A stretch of 64,000 nucleotides of DNA from an uncultured Eubacteriales bacterium (GCA_934486825.1 CAKSQF010000010.1:28027-92026), one strand, 5' to 3'; positions 1-9,111 are shown, numbered from the stretch's first letter. The notes: generated from the letters alone by a model not told the origin. Numbers and translations are program-made.

Positions 1-1
1 G

Positions 2-418
2 CTTTCCGAGGTAAAGGATGTAACCTTTGCATCGGGCGTTCTCGGAAGAGGATGCGCAATCATTCCTTCCGAAGGGAAGGTGTACGCTCCGTTTGACGGC
101 AATGTCGAAACCATATTTGACACGGGTCATGCCGTTTCGCTGACAGGTCCCGGCGGAGTGGAGCTGCTTATTCATGTGGGCAGGGATACCGTCAGTCTCG
201 GGGGCAAATATTTTACCGCATATTGCAAAAGCGGAGACGATGTAAAAAAAGGGGACCTCCTTATTGCCTTTGAAGCCGACAAAATATCGTCGGAGGGACT
301 TGACTGTACAACTCCGGTAGTCGTTACAAATTCGGATATGTATGAAAGCGTCGGTATAATAGCCGACGGAAATATCAGAGCGGGCGATAAAATTCTCTCG
401 CTCAAAAGAAAAAAATAA
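2..418 (+). CDS. PTS EIIA domain (glucose type), C-terminal part of a beta-glucoside PTS permease; 5' end outside window
   Basis: The reading frame is open from the first bases, so this is the C-terminal end (138 residues) of a longer protein. It matches a PTS EIIA glucose-type domain: a beta-sandwich with the phospho-accepting histidine in LLIHVGRDTV, preceded by APFDG and followed by VKKGDLL. In the family this histidine takes phosphate from HPr and passes it to EIIB during sugar uptake. The next gene is a 6-phospho-beta-glucosidase 18 bases downstream, so the parent protein is most likely a BglP-like EIIBCA for beta-glucosides. A GTG at 80 could start a stand-alone domain, but that would remove the first strands of the fold. 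The upstream EIIB/EIIC part is inferred, not seen. Confidence 0.85.
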   Translation, partial: LSEVKDVTFASGVLGRGCAIIPSEGKVYAPFDGNVETIFDTGHAVSLTGPGGVELLIHVGRDTVSLGGKYFTAYCKSGDDVKKGDLLIAFEADKISSEGLDCTTPVVVTNSDMYESVGIIADGNIRAGDKILSLKRKK

Positions 419-436
419 AAGGAAGGGTTGACTTTT

Positions 437-1882
437 ATGACAGATAAAAAATTTTTGTGGGGCGGGGCAGTGTCTGCCGCTCAGTGCGAGGGGGCATGGA
501 ATGAAGGCGGTAAAGGAGAATCAATAATGGATCACTATACCGGCGGCGGAAAAAGAAGAGTCGTCGATAATCCCGGTGAAAATGATTTTCTCCCGAGCCA
601 TAAGGGTACTGATTTCTACCATCATTTCCGTGAGGATATAGAAATGCTCGCAAAGGCAGGGATAAAAGCATTCCGTATGTCAATTGCGTGGAGCCGTATT
701 TTCCCACGCGGTGACGAATCCGAACCGAACGAAGAGGGACTTGCGTTTTATGATGATGTAATCGATTGTCTCCGCTCTCACGGTATGGAACCGATTCTGA
801 CGATATCTCATTATGAGCTTCCGTGGGTGCTCTCAAAGGATTACGGCGGTTGGCAGAACAGACAGCTTATCGAGTTTTTCGTGCGCTTTGCCCGTAGCCT
901 TTTCATGCGCTACAAGGAAAAGGTAAAATATTTTATGACATTTAATGAGATAAACAGCATGTCCGACAAATTCGGCGCTTATATCAACGGCGGAATGATC
1001 CTTGATGATAAGCAGAACAGCGACAGCCTGCGGATGCAGGCGCTTCATCATATGCTTGTTGCTTCCGCTGCCGCAATAAAGCTCGGAAGAGAAATAAATC
1101 GCGATTTCAGCTTCGGATGTATGCTCATATATGTGCCGTTCTACCCGGCAACCTCCGATCCCGTTGACGTACTTGCCGCAGATGAGATGCAAAAGTTTTC
1201 GACCTATATCGCAGGGGATGTCCACGTTTTCGGACATTATCCCGGATGGGTGGCACCGATGCTCGCCAAAAAAGGGGTAAAGCTCGGTATCACACCCGAT
1301 GATGAAAAAATACTGGCAGACGGCAGAGTCGATTTCGTATCATTTTCTTATTATATGTCGTCGTGCATAAGCGCGTCAGCGCCCGAGCAAAAGGCGGAAG
1401 GGAATATTGTAACAGGTGTTCTGAACCCATATCTGAAAAAAAGCGAGTGGGGTTGGCAGATTGATCCGGTAGGACTCAGAATAGCGCTTCATCGACTGTA
1501 TGAAAGATATCATCTCCCGCTTTTTATATCCGAAAACGGGTTCGGTGCAAAGGATGTCGTGAGCGATGACGGAAAGATCCATGATTCTTATCGTATAGAA
1601 TACCTTTCGGCTCATATAAAGCAGATGCTTGAAGCAATGGACGAAGGAGTCGATGTTTTCGGCTATACGATGTGGGCGCCGATCGACCTTGTGAGCGCAT
1701 CGGGCGGCGAATATTCAAAAAGGTACGGACTGCTGTATGTCGATTGCGATAACGAGGGAAACGGAAGTATGAAACGTATTCCCAAAGACAGTTATTACTG
1801 GTTTGCCGATGTTATTAGATCGGGCGGCATGAACCTGATGAGTAAGTGTGACGGAGATGTTTGCCCGCTTGACGATGAATAA
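437..1882 (+). CDS. bglA: 6-phospho-beta-glucosidase, GH1
   Basis: Glycoside hydrolase family 1, 481 residues, a usual length for the family. The acid/base glutamate is in TFNEIN (about residue 171) and the nucleophile in ISENGFG (about residue 366). The C-terminal SASGGEYSKRYG and KRIPKDSYYWF segments are of the type that binds the 6-phosphate in phospho-beta-glucosidases. It should cleave phosphorylated beta-glucosides in the cytoplasm after PTS uptake by the upstream gene. The ATG at 437 is preferred over a TTG at 428 because GGAAGG at 421-426 is correctly spaced only for the ATG. The gene forms an operon with the PTS gene. No terminator hairpin is obvious before the convergent regulator gene, which ends 2 bases away. 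Confidence 0.93.
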   Translation: MTDKKFLWGGAVSAAQCEGAWNEGGKGESIMDHYTGGGKRRVVDNPGENDFLPSHKGTDFYHHFREDIEMLAKAGIKAFRMSIAWSRIFPRGDESEPNEEGLAFYDDVIDCLRSHGMEPILTISHYELPWVLSKDYGGWQNRQLIEFFVRFARSLFMRYKEKVKYFMTFNEINSMSDKFGAYINGGMILDDKQNSDSLRMQALHHMLVASAAAIKLGREINRDFSFGCMLIYVPFYPATSDPVDVLAADEMQKFSTYIAGDVHVFGHYPGWVAPMLAKKGVKLGITPDDEKILADGRVDFVSFSYYMSSCISASAPEQKAEGNIVTGVLNPYLKKSEWGWQIDPVGLRIALHRLYERYHLPLFISENGFGAKDVVSDDGKIHDSYRIEYLSAHIKQMLEAMDEGVDVFGYTMWAPIDLVSASGGEYSKRYGLLYVDCDNEGNGSMKRIPKDSYYWFADVIRSGGMNLMSKCDGDVCPLDDE

Positions 1883-1883
1883 A

Positions 1884-2780
1884 TCAGTTTTTCAGTCCGA
1901 AGCTGTCAAAAAGCTCGCTCTTCTTCCGTGAGTATTCGTATGCATTTTTGTAATCACCGAGCTGTTTGCATACCGATTCGAGATCCCTGTAAATGCAGAA
2001 CCTGAAAACGGCATCCGCGGATTCGCCGTCAAAGCGTGAAACAAGTTCGGAAAGCAGGGAAAATCCGCGCTGATAATTGCCTGCCGATACCGAAAGTCTC
2101 GCACTTATATGTGTGCGGTAGAGCGGATTTTCAAGCTTTATCGAATCGTATGTGCGGGTAGCTGTCTCATAGCTGCAGTTCTCCGTAATTTTGAGCAACT
2201 GCATGTATGTTGTAAGCTCGTGGATTTTCGTGTAATTTCCGCCCGCCGATACGGTTATGTCGGGAACACGGTCGGCGGAAATCGATGCTATGATATCCGA
2301 ATATATTTTTGCGGTTTCGATTATGTGTGCCGAATGATATACGGTTTTGGAAGCAAGGCTCTCCGCTATGCGGAGTGCCTTGCGTGCACCTTCAAGTCTG
2401 CCCGCTTTGTAATTGGAAATGCCGATTTGCAGATGACAGTCGGCAAGGATAAGATTGATTTCGTCATCCCCTTCAATGTCCGGAAGACTTCGGCAGAGCG
2501 ACGCACATTTCTGCCACTGACCGGTGTCGAACAGCTTTTTTATCTGCGGCATGCAACTTATTTTGAGGTAGTCGGTCAGACTGCCCTGTTTGCCGATAAG
2601 GTATCCCATCGGCACATCAAGTATGTCCGAAATATATTCGAGCGTTGAAATTGACGGACTTGCTTTGCCCGATTCGATCTGGGACAGCATGTTCCTTGTA
2701 ATGAAATTGCCGCATAATTCGCTTTGGGTGAGTCCCCTGGCAATTCTCAGTTCCTTTATTTTTTTTCCTGCATCTGTCAT
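1884..2780 (-). CDS. HTH (XRE) transcriptional regulator with TPR-like C-terminus
   Basis: 298 residues. Residues 1-65 are a Cro/C1-type helix-turn-helix (KKIKELRIARGLTQSELCG...MLSQIESGKASPS). The rest is helical and TPR-like (QWQKCASLCRSL, YKAGRLEGARKALRIAE, GDYKNAYEYSRKKSELF), the architecture of Rgg/PlcR/RNPP-type peptide-sensing regulators. No partner peptide gene is visible nearby. The ATG at 2780 is chosen because the HTH begins right after it; an upstream in-frame ATG at 2858 would add a non-conserved 26-residue leader lying in the divergent promoter region. It is divergent to the ABC operon at 2997 and convergent with bglA, so either could be a target; which one is unknown. Confidence 0.8.
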   Translation of the reverse strand: MTDAGKKIKELRIARGLTQSELCGNFITRNMLSQIESGKASPSISTLEYISDILDVPMGYLIGKQGSLTDYLKISCMPQIKKLFDTGQWQKCASLCRSLPDIEGDDEINLILADCHLQIGISNYKAGRLEGARKALRIAESLASKTVYHSAHIIETAKIYSDIIASISADRVPDITVSAGGNYTKIHELTTYMQLLKITENCSYETATRTYDSIKLENPLYRTHISARLSVSAGNYQRGFSLLSELVSRFDGESADAVFRFCIYRDLESVCKQLGDYKNAYEYSRKKSELFDSFGLKN

Positions 2781-2875
2781 ACGCGCTCTCACTTTCGGGG
2801 AAAAGGTTAATGATTTGTCTGAAAAAATGTGTGCGACACAAGTGTGCGGATGTGTCACTTAAATCTTTCTTGCAT

Positions 2876-2904
2876 ATTGTAACATTTTTTTTTGCTTATT
2901 TCAA
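2876..2904 (-). promoter_or_regulatory. Sigma-A promoter for the HTH regulator
   Basis: On the minus strand there is TTGAAA (2899-2904), a 17-base spacer and TACAAT (2876-2881), reading toward the regulator start at 2780. It lies back-to-back with the promoter of the divergent ABC operon. Confidence 0.55.
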
Positions 2905-2931
2905 TAATTATCACAAAATAAAAAATGATAT

Positions 2932-2960
2932 TTGACAAAAATCCGACGATATGCTATAAT
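2932..2960 (+). promoter_or_regulatory. Consensus sigma-A promoter of the ABC/DUF1854 operon
   Basis: Perfect TTGACA (2932-2937), a 17-base spacer and perfect TATAAT (2955-2960) preceded by TGC (extended -10). The start codon at 2997 follows with AAAGGA at 2982-2987. This should be a strong housekeeping promoter unless repressed; the divergent regulator is the natural candidate. Confidence 0.85.
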
Positions 2961-2996
2961 TGCAATGAAAAAGAGTGTTTGAAAGGACGTGAATCA

Positions 2997-5216
2997 ATGG
3001 TCGGCGGATTTGTCTCAAGGGAAGAGGTTTCGGCTGCTCTTGCCGGCATCGGAATTGATCTCGACAGCTCGGCGGCGTGGATGATAACCGACAGGGATGA
3101 GCGGTTGTCTCCCGGACGGCTGATCGTTCTGCTGATGCGGGATTCGGTCAGGGCAGTGACTTTTCCGGGATGTCTTCCGGTTTTCGAAGAGAAGCTCGAT
3201 CTGATCGAAGGGCTGTCGCTCGAAGAAGAAGTATCCGGCTGTCGGCTTGTCTGCACTGTCGGCGGGTCCGTAAAGATCGTTGCCTCCATGTCCTATACGT
3301 ATAAGGATGATGCTTTTCGTCTCGTTGAGGTATTTGAAAAGATAAAAGGCGGTCAGACATATGTAAGAAATGAGCCCGAGTTCAGATTCTGCAAAAGATG
3401 CGGAATGCATTATCCGGAAAAGGGGCGCGATTTCTGCCCGAACTGTCTCGAAAACGGCAGGGTTCTGAAACGGATGTCTGTTTTCTTCAAAAAATACATA
3501 CCGCAGATGGTCATTACTCTTCTTTTACTGATTCTGACAAGTGCAGTTTCCGTAATTGCCCCCTATCTGAGATCCGGCTTTTACTATGATGAGGTTCTTT
3601 CGGCTGACGGAAGCTTCTACGGGAAAATTGTTTTTGTACTGACTCTTATAATCTCACTGAGGCTTGTAAGAATCGCGATTGAAATTGTTTCGCAGATCGT
3701 GAACAGCAGAATATCGGCAAAGCTCTGCTATGATATGAAAAAGACAATTTTCCATTCGATAGAACAGCTTTCTGTCTCGTTTTTCTCGGCAAGATCCACA
3801 GGCGGACTTATGAATCAGGTGAACAGTGACGCCGAACGGATATACTGGTTCTTTACCGACGGAGTTCCGGTTCTTGTGATAAATATCGTCCAGTTTGTTG
3901 CGGTGCTTTGCGTAATGCTTTCAATAAATCCGCTTTTGACCGTTCTTTCTGTTCTGCTGTTTCCGCTTGCTCTTTTTTTGGTCGGAAAGGTGTATAACCG
4001 CAACCGCAATCTCAGGGCGAAGCGCTATTCCGGAGAACGGGCGATGAGCGGGATGCTTTCCGATTTTCTTTCCGGAATAAGGGTTGTAAAATCCTTTGCC
4101 GGAGAGAGACGTGAATTTCTTCGGTTTTGCTCATACAACAAAAGGCTTGCAAAGGCAAGTAAAAATTCATCGGTTTTTTCCGCGATTGCTTTTCCGGTTC
4201 TGAATCTGATAATCTATACGGGCGTCATAATAGTGTGGGCAGTCGGCGGTTGGATGGTTATAAACGACAGCTTCGGTATGACATACGGACTCCTTCTTAC
4301 GTTTGTCGCATATATTTCCATGATCTATGAGCCGGTGTATTCCGTAATAGATCTTTCCCAGAATGCATCCGAAAGTATGAATGCGATGAGTCGGCTGCTT
4401 GAAATTCTTGATGCAAAGCCGGATGTGTGTCAGTCCGATCATCCGATCGGGCTTGATAACTGCAAAGGCTCGGTTTCTTTCAGAAATGTCAAGTTTTCTT
4501 ATGTCAGAAACCGTACTGTTATTGACGGTATTTCGTTCAATATAGCGGCAGGAGAAAACATAGGTATAGTCGGTCATACCGGAGCGGGTAAATCGACAAT
4601 TGCCAACCTGCTTATTCGCCTGTATGATGTCGATGACGGAGAGATTCTCATTGACGGTATAAACGTGAAGGATATATCTTTTTCGGATCTGCACAGAAAT
4701 ATTGCAATAGTGTCGCAGGAGACATACCTTTTTGCGGGCACGATACTTGAAAATATCCGCTACTCATGCCCGGAAGCGACGAATACGCGCGTTGTCGCGG
4801 CAGCGAAAGCGGCGGGTGCCCATGATTTTATATCGATGCTTCCGGACGGATACGAAACAAAGATAGGTCAGGGATATAAAGAGCTTTCCGGCGGAGAAAG
4901 ACAGAGAATATCAATAGCCCGTGCGCTTTTGCGCGATCCGAAAATTCTTATCCTTGATGAAGCGACTGCCGCAATGGATACCAAAACCGAGCAAACGATT
5001 CAGAAAACACTTGACAGACTGTCAAAGGGGCGGACGACGATAACTATTGCACATAGGCTGTCAACTCTGAAAAATGCCGATCGGCTGTTCGTAATAAAGG
5101 ACAGAAAAATATGCGAAAGCGGCAAGCCTGCCGAGCTTATAGCAAAAAAGGGCGTTTACTGGAGACTGTATACACTTCAGCTTGAGGCACTGCGTGATGC
5201 GGGAATTGTGGAATAA
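2997..5216 (+). CDS. ABC transporter, fused permease/ATPase with N-terminal domain and zinc ribbon
   Basis: 739 residues. An N-terminal soluble region of about 130 residues is followed by a CxxC...CxxC zinc ribbon (CKRCG...FCPNC, about residues 131-150), a six-helix type I exporter membrane domain (about 160-440) and a nucleotide-binding domain with Walker A GHTGAGKST (about 525), signature LSGGERQR, Walker B ILILDEAT and the H-loop AHRLS. It is the half-transporter type that works as a homo- or heterodimer. The paralogue two genes downstream has the same order of parts, including a ribbon at the same position, so a heterodimer is likely. Start ATG 2997 is supported by AAAGGA. The substrate is unknown. 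Confidence 0.88.
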   Translation: MVGGFVSREEVSAALAGIGIDLDSSAAWMITDRDERLSPGRLIVLLMRDSVRAVTFPGCLPVFEEKLDLIEGLSLEEEVSGCRLVCTVGGSVKIVASMSYTYKDDAFRLVEVFEKIKGGQTYVRNEPEFRFCKRCGMHYPEKGRDFCPNCLENGRVLKRMSVFFKKYIPQMVITLLLLILTSAVSVIAPYLRSGFYYDEVLSADGSFYGKIVFVLTLIISLRLVRIAIEIVSQIVNSRISAKLCYDMKKTIFHSIEQLSVSFFSARSTGGLMNQVNSDAERIYWFFTDGVPVLVINIVQFVAVLCVMLSINPLLTVLSVLLFPLALFLVGKVYNRNRNLRAKRYSGERAMSGMLSDFLSGIRVVKSFAGERREFLRFCSYNKRLAKASKNSSVFSAIAFPVLNLIIYTGVIIVWAVGGWMVINDSFGMTYGLLLTFVAYISMIYEPVYSVIDLSQNASESMNAMSRLLEILDAKPDVCQSDHPIGLDNCKGSVSFRNVKFSYVRNRTVIDGISFNIAAGENIGIVGHTGAGKSTIANLLIRLYDVDDGEILIDGINVKDISFSDLHRNIAIVSQETYLFAGTILENIRYSCPEATNTRVVAAAKAAGAHDFISMLPDGYETKIGQGYKELSGGERQRISIARALLRDPKILILDEATAAMDTKTEQTIQKTLDRLSKGRTTITIAHRLSTLKNADRLFVIKDRKICESGKPAELIAKKGVYWRLYTLQLEALRDAGIVE

Positions 5217-5234
5217 AGAAAGGAAAATGTACCG

Positions 5235-5753
5235 ATGGTTGCTGATAATGATTTGAAAATCGCATTTCTCAGCGGGAAAAATGCGTCTTTTTTCAGGAGC
5301 GGAGATTTTATTGGTGTAAGAACAAACCTGCCCGACAGCGTCGGGAAAATTGATCTTGCAAGGGTGCATCTGCATCGGATGTTTCCGTTCTCGGAGCCGT
5401 GGACAAATATTTCGGTTCAGGATGACGACGGAAACGAGGTGGGGTATATATCAAATATTGCGGATTTTTCGCCCGATACGGCGAAAATGCTTCGCGATGA
5501 ATTGGAAAGAAGCTACTTTGTTCCGAAAATAAAGTCGATCATATCTCTGAAGGAAAGATTCGGTTTTTCGACGTGGAAGGTAACAACCGATGTCGGTGAT
5601 ATGGATTTTACACTGCGTGATACATACAGATCAATGGTTTTTATCGGTGAGAACAGGATATTTCTTACCGATTCTGACGGAAACAGATACGAAATACCCG
5701 ATGTCGGCAAGCTTGACGGCGGGTCGTATAAGAAGATCGAACTCTATCTTTGA
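5235..5753 (+). CDS. DUF1854 family protein
   Basis: 172 residues, soluble, no signal peptide. The sequence (DLARVHLHRMFPFSEPWTNI, then DSDGNEVGYI-like and a C-terminal LTDSDGNRYEIPDVGKLD) fits DUF1854, a family known elsewhere beside ABC transporters, including some linked to cyanophycin metabolism. Here it sits between two related ABC exporter genes, 18 bases after the first and 36 bases before the second, so the three products probably work together. The N-terminal domains of both transporters resemble it loosely in having a short beta-rich soluble region. The molecular function is unknown. Confidence 0.75.
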   Translation: MVADNDLKIAFLSGKNASFFRSGDFIGVRTNLPDSVGKIDLARVHLHRMFPFSEPWTNISVQDDDGNEVGYISNIADFSPDTAKMLRDELERSYFVPKIKSIISLKERFGFSTWKVTTDVGDMDFTLRDTYRSMVFIGENRIFLTDSDGNRYEIPDVGKLDGGSYKKIELYL

Positions 5754-5789
5754 GTCTTATTCTGCCTGTGAAGGAAGGTGCCGAAGCTG

Positions 5790-8051
5790 ATGACTGATGC
5801 CGAAAAAAGACTGTATGACAGATTGTGCAAGGAGGTTTTGCTTGAGTATTCGGAGACGCCGCTTGCGCTTCTTACATACGACATATCCGTGTCGGGCGAT
5901 GCGTTGTCCGACGGATGCATTATTTTTTATTCGGACTGCTATACCGTTGTTGAAAACAGAACGGTTGTCAAAAGAATACGTCTTGAAGGAACCGAAAGAT
6001 ATTCGGTAAGAATTATATCGGGAGCAGTCAGACTTGAGCTTGCAATGCCGGATAAATCGGTGATTACCGTATGCAGGGCGACAATGTCGCATAAATCTGC
6101 CTTTTTCTCTGTTGCTGACAGGATAAATTCGGGGGGAGACGAGGCAAAATTACATAACCGACGTGTGAGTACGGCTACAAGATGCCGTAAGTGTGGACGC
6201 CCGCTTTCATATGGCGATCAGTTTGACCTCTGTCCGCGCTGTCGCGATAAAAGGAAAAGCATAAAGCAACTCTGGTCGATTATCAGATCGGATAAAATGT
6301 ATATTTTCACGGCGGTTGTTCTATTTTTTGTCGTGACTGCGGTAAATCTTGTTACCCCGAGACTGAGCCGACTTCTCATCGACGGCTACATAGCGCCGCG
6401 TAACAGTAATTTTATCGGATTTGTGTCGGTAATCCTCTCAATGGCAATCGTAAGTGTTGTGTCAAGAATTTTGTCGGTTCTGCGCAGCCTTATTCTTATA
6501 AAAGCGAGTACAAATGTAATTACAAAACTCAGAAACGATGTGTTCGGCAGAATACAGAAGCTTTCGGTTGCAAATATAAACAGGCATACCGTCGGTAATA
6601 TTTTGCAGAGGGTGATGCGCGATACTTCAACGATACAGAATTTTCTGACAAACGAACTGCCGAATATTGCCGAACAGCTTTTGCTTTTCGTTGCGGTTGC
6701 GGTTATTCTTTTCAGATACGATCTCCTGCTTGCCGTTCTTGTTCTTGCACCTGTTCCGATTTTTATAATTGCACACAGACTGTTCAGAAACAAGACAAGA
6801 CGACTATACGAGGGTCAGTGGCAATGCGGCGATAAGGTTCAGACCCTGCTTCACGATATTTTTTCGGGAATCAGGATAGTGAAGGCTTACGGCAGGGAAG
6901 AATATGAAGAAAAGCGGTTTGATGAGCTTGTATACGAAGAACGAACGATAAAAGCAAGAAACGAATGTTTTTGGGCGATTTTCAATCCGCTTGTCAATTT
7001 TCTTGTCAGTGTGGGAGAATTTGCACTGCTTTATTATGTCGGCAGAAGAGTGCTTTCCGGGGATATGACTCTCGGCACTATGCAGATGTTCTCCTCCTAC
7101 GTCGGTCTTATATACGGACCGATAAGGGTGCTGAGCCGTATTCCGAGACAGATCGTGCGCCTTCTCGGAGCCGTCACGAAGGTGTTTGAAATATATGACG
7201 AAAAATCGGATGTGCCCGAAAGTGACGCTCCGGTCAATGCGGATATAACGGGCAGGATAGAATTTAAAAATGTCTGCTTCGGATACGATGATGAAAAAGA
7301 GGTACTTCACGATATAAACCTGACTGTGAATCCGGGTGAAATGGTGGGAATTGTCGGCAGATCGGGGGCGGGAAAGTCAACACTTATAAATCTCGTACTC
7401 CGTATGTATGACGCAAGTGAAGGACAGATACTTGTTGACGGCAGAGACATACGGGATTATTCACAGGAAAGCCTGAGATCAAAGGTTGGCGCGGTTCTGC
7501 AGGATAATTTTCTGTTCGGCGGGACCGTCTATGATAATATCGCATACGCAAAGCCGAATGCAGATAAAAGCGAGGTCATAAATGCCGCAAGACTTGCGGG
7601 TGCACACAGCTTTATTTCCCGCCTGCCGGATGCATATCAGACAAATATAGGCGAGCGCGGTTATACTCTGTCCGGAGGTGAGAGACAGCGCATTGCCATT
7701 GCACGCGCACTTCTTCATGACCCGAAAATTCTTATTCTTGATGAAGCGACCGCTTCGCTTGATACCGAAACCGAAAAACAGATACAGGATGCCCTCTCAA
7801 AGCTTATATCCGAGCGAACGACGATAGCGATTGCACACAGACTGTCAACTCTCCGCCTTGCAACAAAGCTTGTTGTTATAGACAAGGGAAGAATCGCCGA
7901 AACGGGAACGCATGAGGAACTGATGAGACGTAAGGGTATATATTACGAACTTGTTGTTGCGCAGAAAAATATATATGATTTCAGATCGGATGATCAAAAA
8001 CGGACGGATACCGGCGAAATGCCGCTTTCGGAAAAGGAAGCGGGAATGTAA
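5790..8051 (+). CDS. ABC transporter, fused permease/ATPase with N-terminal zinc ribbon (second half-transporter)
   Basis: 753 residues with the same architecture as the gene at 2997: a soluble N-terminus, a ribbon CRKCG...LCPRC near residues 131-150, a type I exporter membrane domain, then a nucleotide-binding domain with Walker A GRSGAGKST (about 520), LSGGERQR, ILILDEATASLD and AHRLS. The ATG at 5790 is preferred over a GTG at 5778 because AGGAAGG at 5772-5778 is about 11 bases upstream of the ATG and would overlap the GTG. It probably pairs with the upstream transporter. The substrate is not predictable from the sequence. Confidence 0.88.
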   Translation: MTDAEKRLYDRLCKEVLLEYSETPLALLTYDISVSGDALSDGCIIFYSDCYTVVENRTVVKRIRLEGTERYSVRIISGAVRLELAMPDKSVITVCRATMSHKSAFFSVADRINSGGDEAKLHNRRVSTATRCRKCGRPLSYGDQFDLCPRCRDKRKSIKQLWSIIRSDKMYIFTAVVLFFVVTAVNLVTPRLSRLLIDGYIAPRNSNFIGFVSVILSMAIVSVVSRILSVLRSLILIKASTNVITKLRNDVFGRIQKLSVANINRHTVGNILQRVMRDTSTIQNFLTNELPNIAEQLLLFVAVAVILFRYDLLLAVLVLAPVPIFIIAHRLFRNKTRRLYEGQWQCGDKVQTLLHDIFSGIRIVKAYGREEYEEKRFDELVYEERTIKARNECFWAIFNPLVNFLVSVGEFALLYYVGRRVLSGDMTLGTMQMFSSYVGLIYGPIRVLSRIPRQIVRLLGAVTKVFEIYDEKSDVPESDAPVNADITGRIEFKNVCFGYDDEKEVLHDINLTVNPGEMVGIVGRSGAGKSTLINLVLRMYDASEGQILVDGRDIRDYSQESLRSKVGAVLQDNFLFGGTVYDNIAYAKPNADKSEVINAARLAGAHSFISRLPDAYQTNIGERGYTLSGGERQRIAIARALLHDPKILILDEATASLDTETEKQIQDALSKLISERTTIAIAHRLSTLRLATKLVVIDKGRIAETGTHEELMRRKGIYYELVVAQKNIYDFRSDDQKRTDTGEMPLSEKEAGM

Positions 8052-8054
8052 AAT

Positions 8055-8840
8055 ATGAAAACAGCAAACGATGCCGCAGGCGATTTTTCGGTTGAAAAAG
8101 AAAGACTTTCACTATTTTACGACGCACTGAAAAAAGTGATTTACGATGACGAAAACCGGGGAGGGATAGGGACTCTCGGTGAAAAAAGTCTGCATGCCGC
8201 ACTCAAACTCTTTTTTGAGCCGGATAAAAACTTTCACGAACTGAAGGCGGGCAGATTCTGTGCCGATATTGCGAGAGACGGACATATAATCGAAATACAG
8301 ACAAGATCGTTTGACAGACTGAGAAATAAGATCCGCTATTATCTGGATGAAGGGTATGTTGTGACTATCGTTTATCCGGTCGCTGCCGTAAAATGGATCA
8401 GCTGGATAGACACCGAAAAAGGCGGGATTACGGATAAACGCAAAAGTCCGAAAAAGGGAAACGTTTATGATATAGTTCCCGAGCTTTATAAAATAAAATC
8501 ACTTTTGAAATCATCCGATCTCGAATTTGATATTCTGCTTCTTGAGGTGCAGGACTATCGTAACCTTGACGGGTACGGCAATGACAGAAAAAAACGCTCA
8601 ACACGTTATGAGCGTATACCGCTGTCGCTGCTCGGTGAGGTTTGTACCGGAGCGTCCGACAATTTTTCGGCACTTGTTCCGGATGGTCTTCCCGATATGT
8701 TTACGTCACGTGATTTTGCGGATGCTGCGGGTATTGCAAGATCTGCGGCTTCGCTCACTCTTTCGATTCTTACGGAGGTATCGGCAGTAGAACGTGTCGG
8801 CAAGGAGAAAAACAGCTATATTTACAGAGTCCGTAAATGA
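8055..8840 (+). CDS. Uncharacterised protein with PD-(D/E)XK nuclease-like core and C-terminal winged helix-like region
   Basis: 261 residues, starting 3 bases after the ABC gene, so translationally linked to the operon. Residues about 35-90 contain E43, D71 and the pair E80-x-Q82 (GEKSLHAAL ... CADIARDGHIIEIQTRSF), followed by an alternating strand/helix region. This spacing resembles the E...D...E-x-K/Q core of restriction-endonuclease-fold proteins such as Holliday-junction resolvase-like nucleases; Q in place of K occurs in that superfamily. The C-terminal 55 residues (SRDFADAAGIARSAASLTLSIL...VGKEKNSYIYRV) look like a winged helix. The assignment is by motif only. It could be an inactive DNA-binding relative. 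Confidence 0.6.
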   Translation: MKTANDAAGDFSVEKERLSLFYDALKKVIYDDENRGGIGTLGEKSLHAALKLFFEPDKNFHELKAGRFCADIARDGHIIEIQTRSFDRLRNKIRYYLDEGYVVTIVYPVAAVKWISWIDTEKGGITDKRKSPKKGNVYDIVPELYKIKSLLKSSDLEFDILLLEVQDYRNLDGYGNDRKKRSTRYERIPLSLLGEVCTGASDNFSALVPDGLPDMFTSRDFADAAGIARSAASLTLSILTEVSAVERVGKEKNSYIYRVRK

Positions 8841-8889
8841 AAAAAGGATGCAATGAGGAGGGAAATCCCTTTTACGCGCATCCTTTTTT
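8840..8889 (+). terminator. Rho-independent terminator of the ABC/DUF1854 operon
   Basis: A 12-base stem AAAAAAGGATGC / GCATCCTTTTTT (8840-8851 and 8878-8889) ends in a T-run, with a smaller internal hairpin GAGGG/CCCTT. It starts at the stop codon of the last operon gene. Confidence 0.85.
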
Positions 8890-9038
8890 GTCTACGTGTT
8901 TTTAGTGTTATCGGTTTTGCTGTCGGATAATAACAAAAACGCATGGTGATTGTACCGGGTATCTCCGGAATAAAGATTTGAATCGGATTTTGAAATGTAA
9001 AATGTTTTTAAAATGTGATGCAATGTATTTTGCAATAC
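8890..9038. other. Intergenic spacer, no gene seen
   Basis: AT-rich spacer between the terminator at 8889 and the promoter at 9039. No ORF with a ribosome site and no RNA fold recognised. Confidence 0.5.
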
Positions 9039-9067
9039 TTGAAATAACCGAAAAAGTGTGCTACAAT
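9039..9067 (+). promoter_or_regulatory. Sigma-A promoter upstream of the glycosyltransferase gene
   Basis: TTGAAA (9039-9044), a 17-base spacer and TACAAT (9062-9067), about 45 bases before the ATG at 9112. It may drive the co-directional cluster up to 17123. Confidence 0.65.
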
Positions 9068-9111
9068 TGAGGTCAAACAGCAGTCAGAATAAATGAAACG
9101 AAGGTGTAAAT

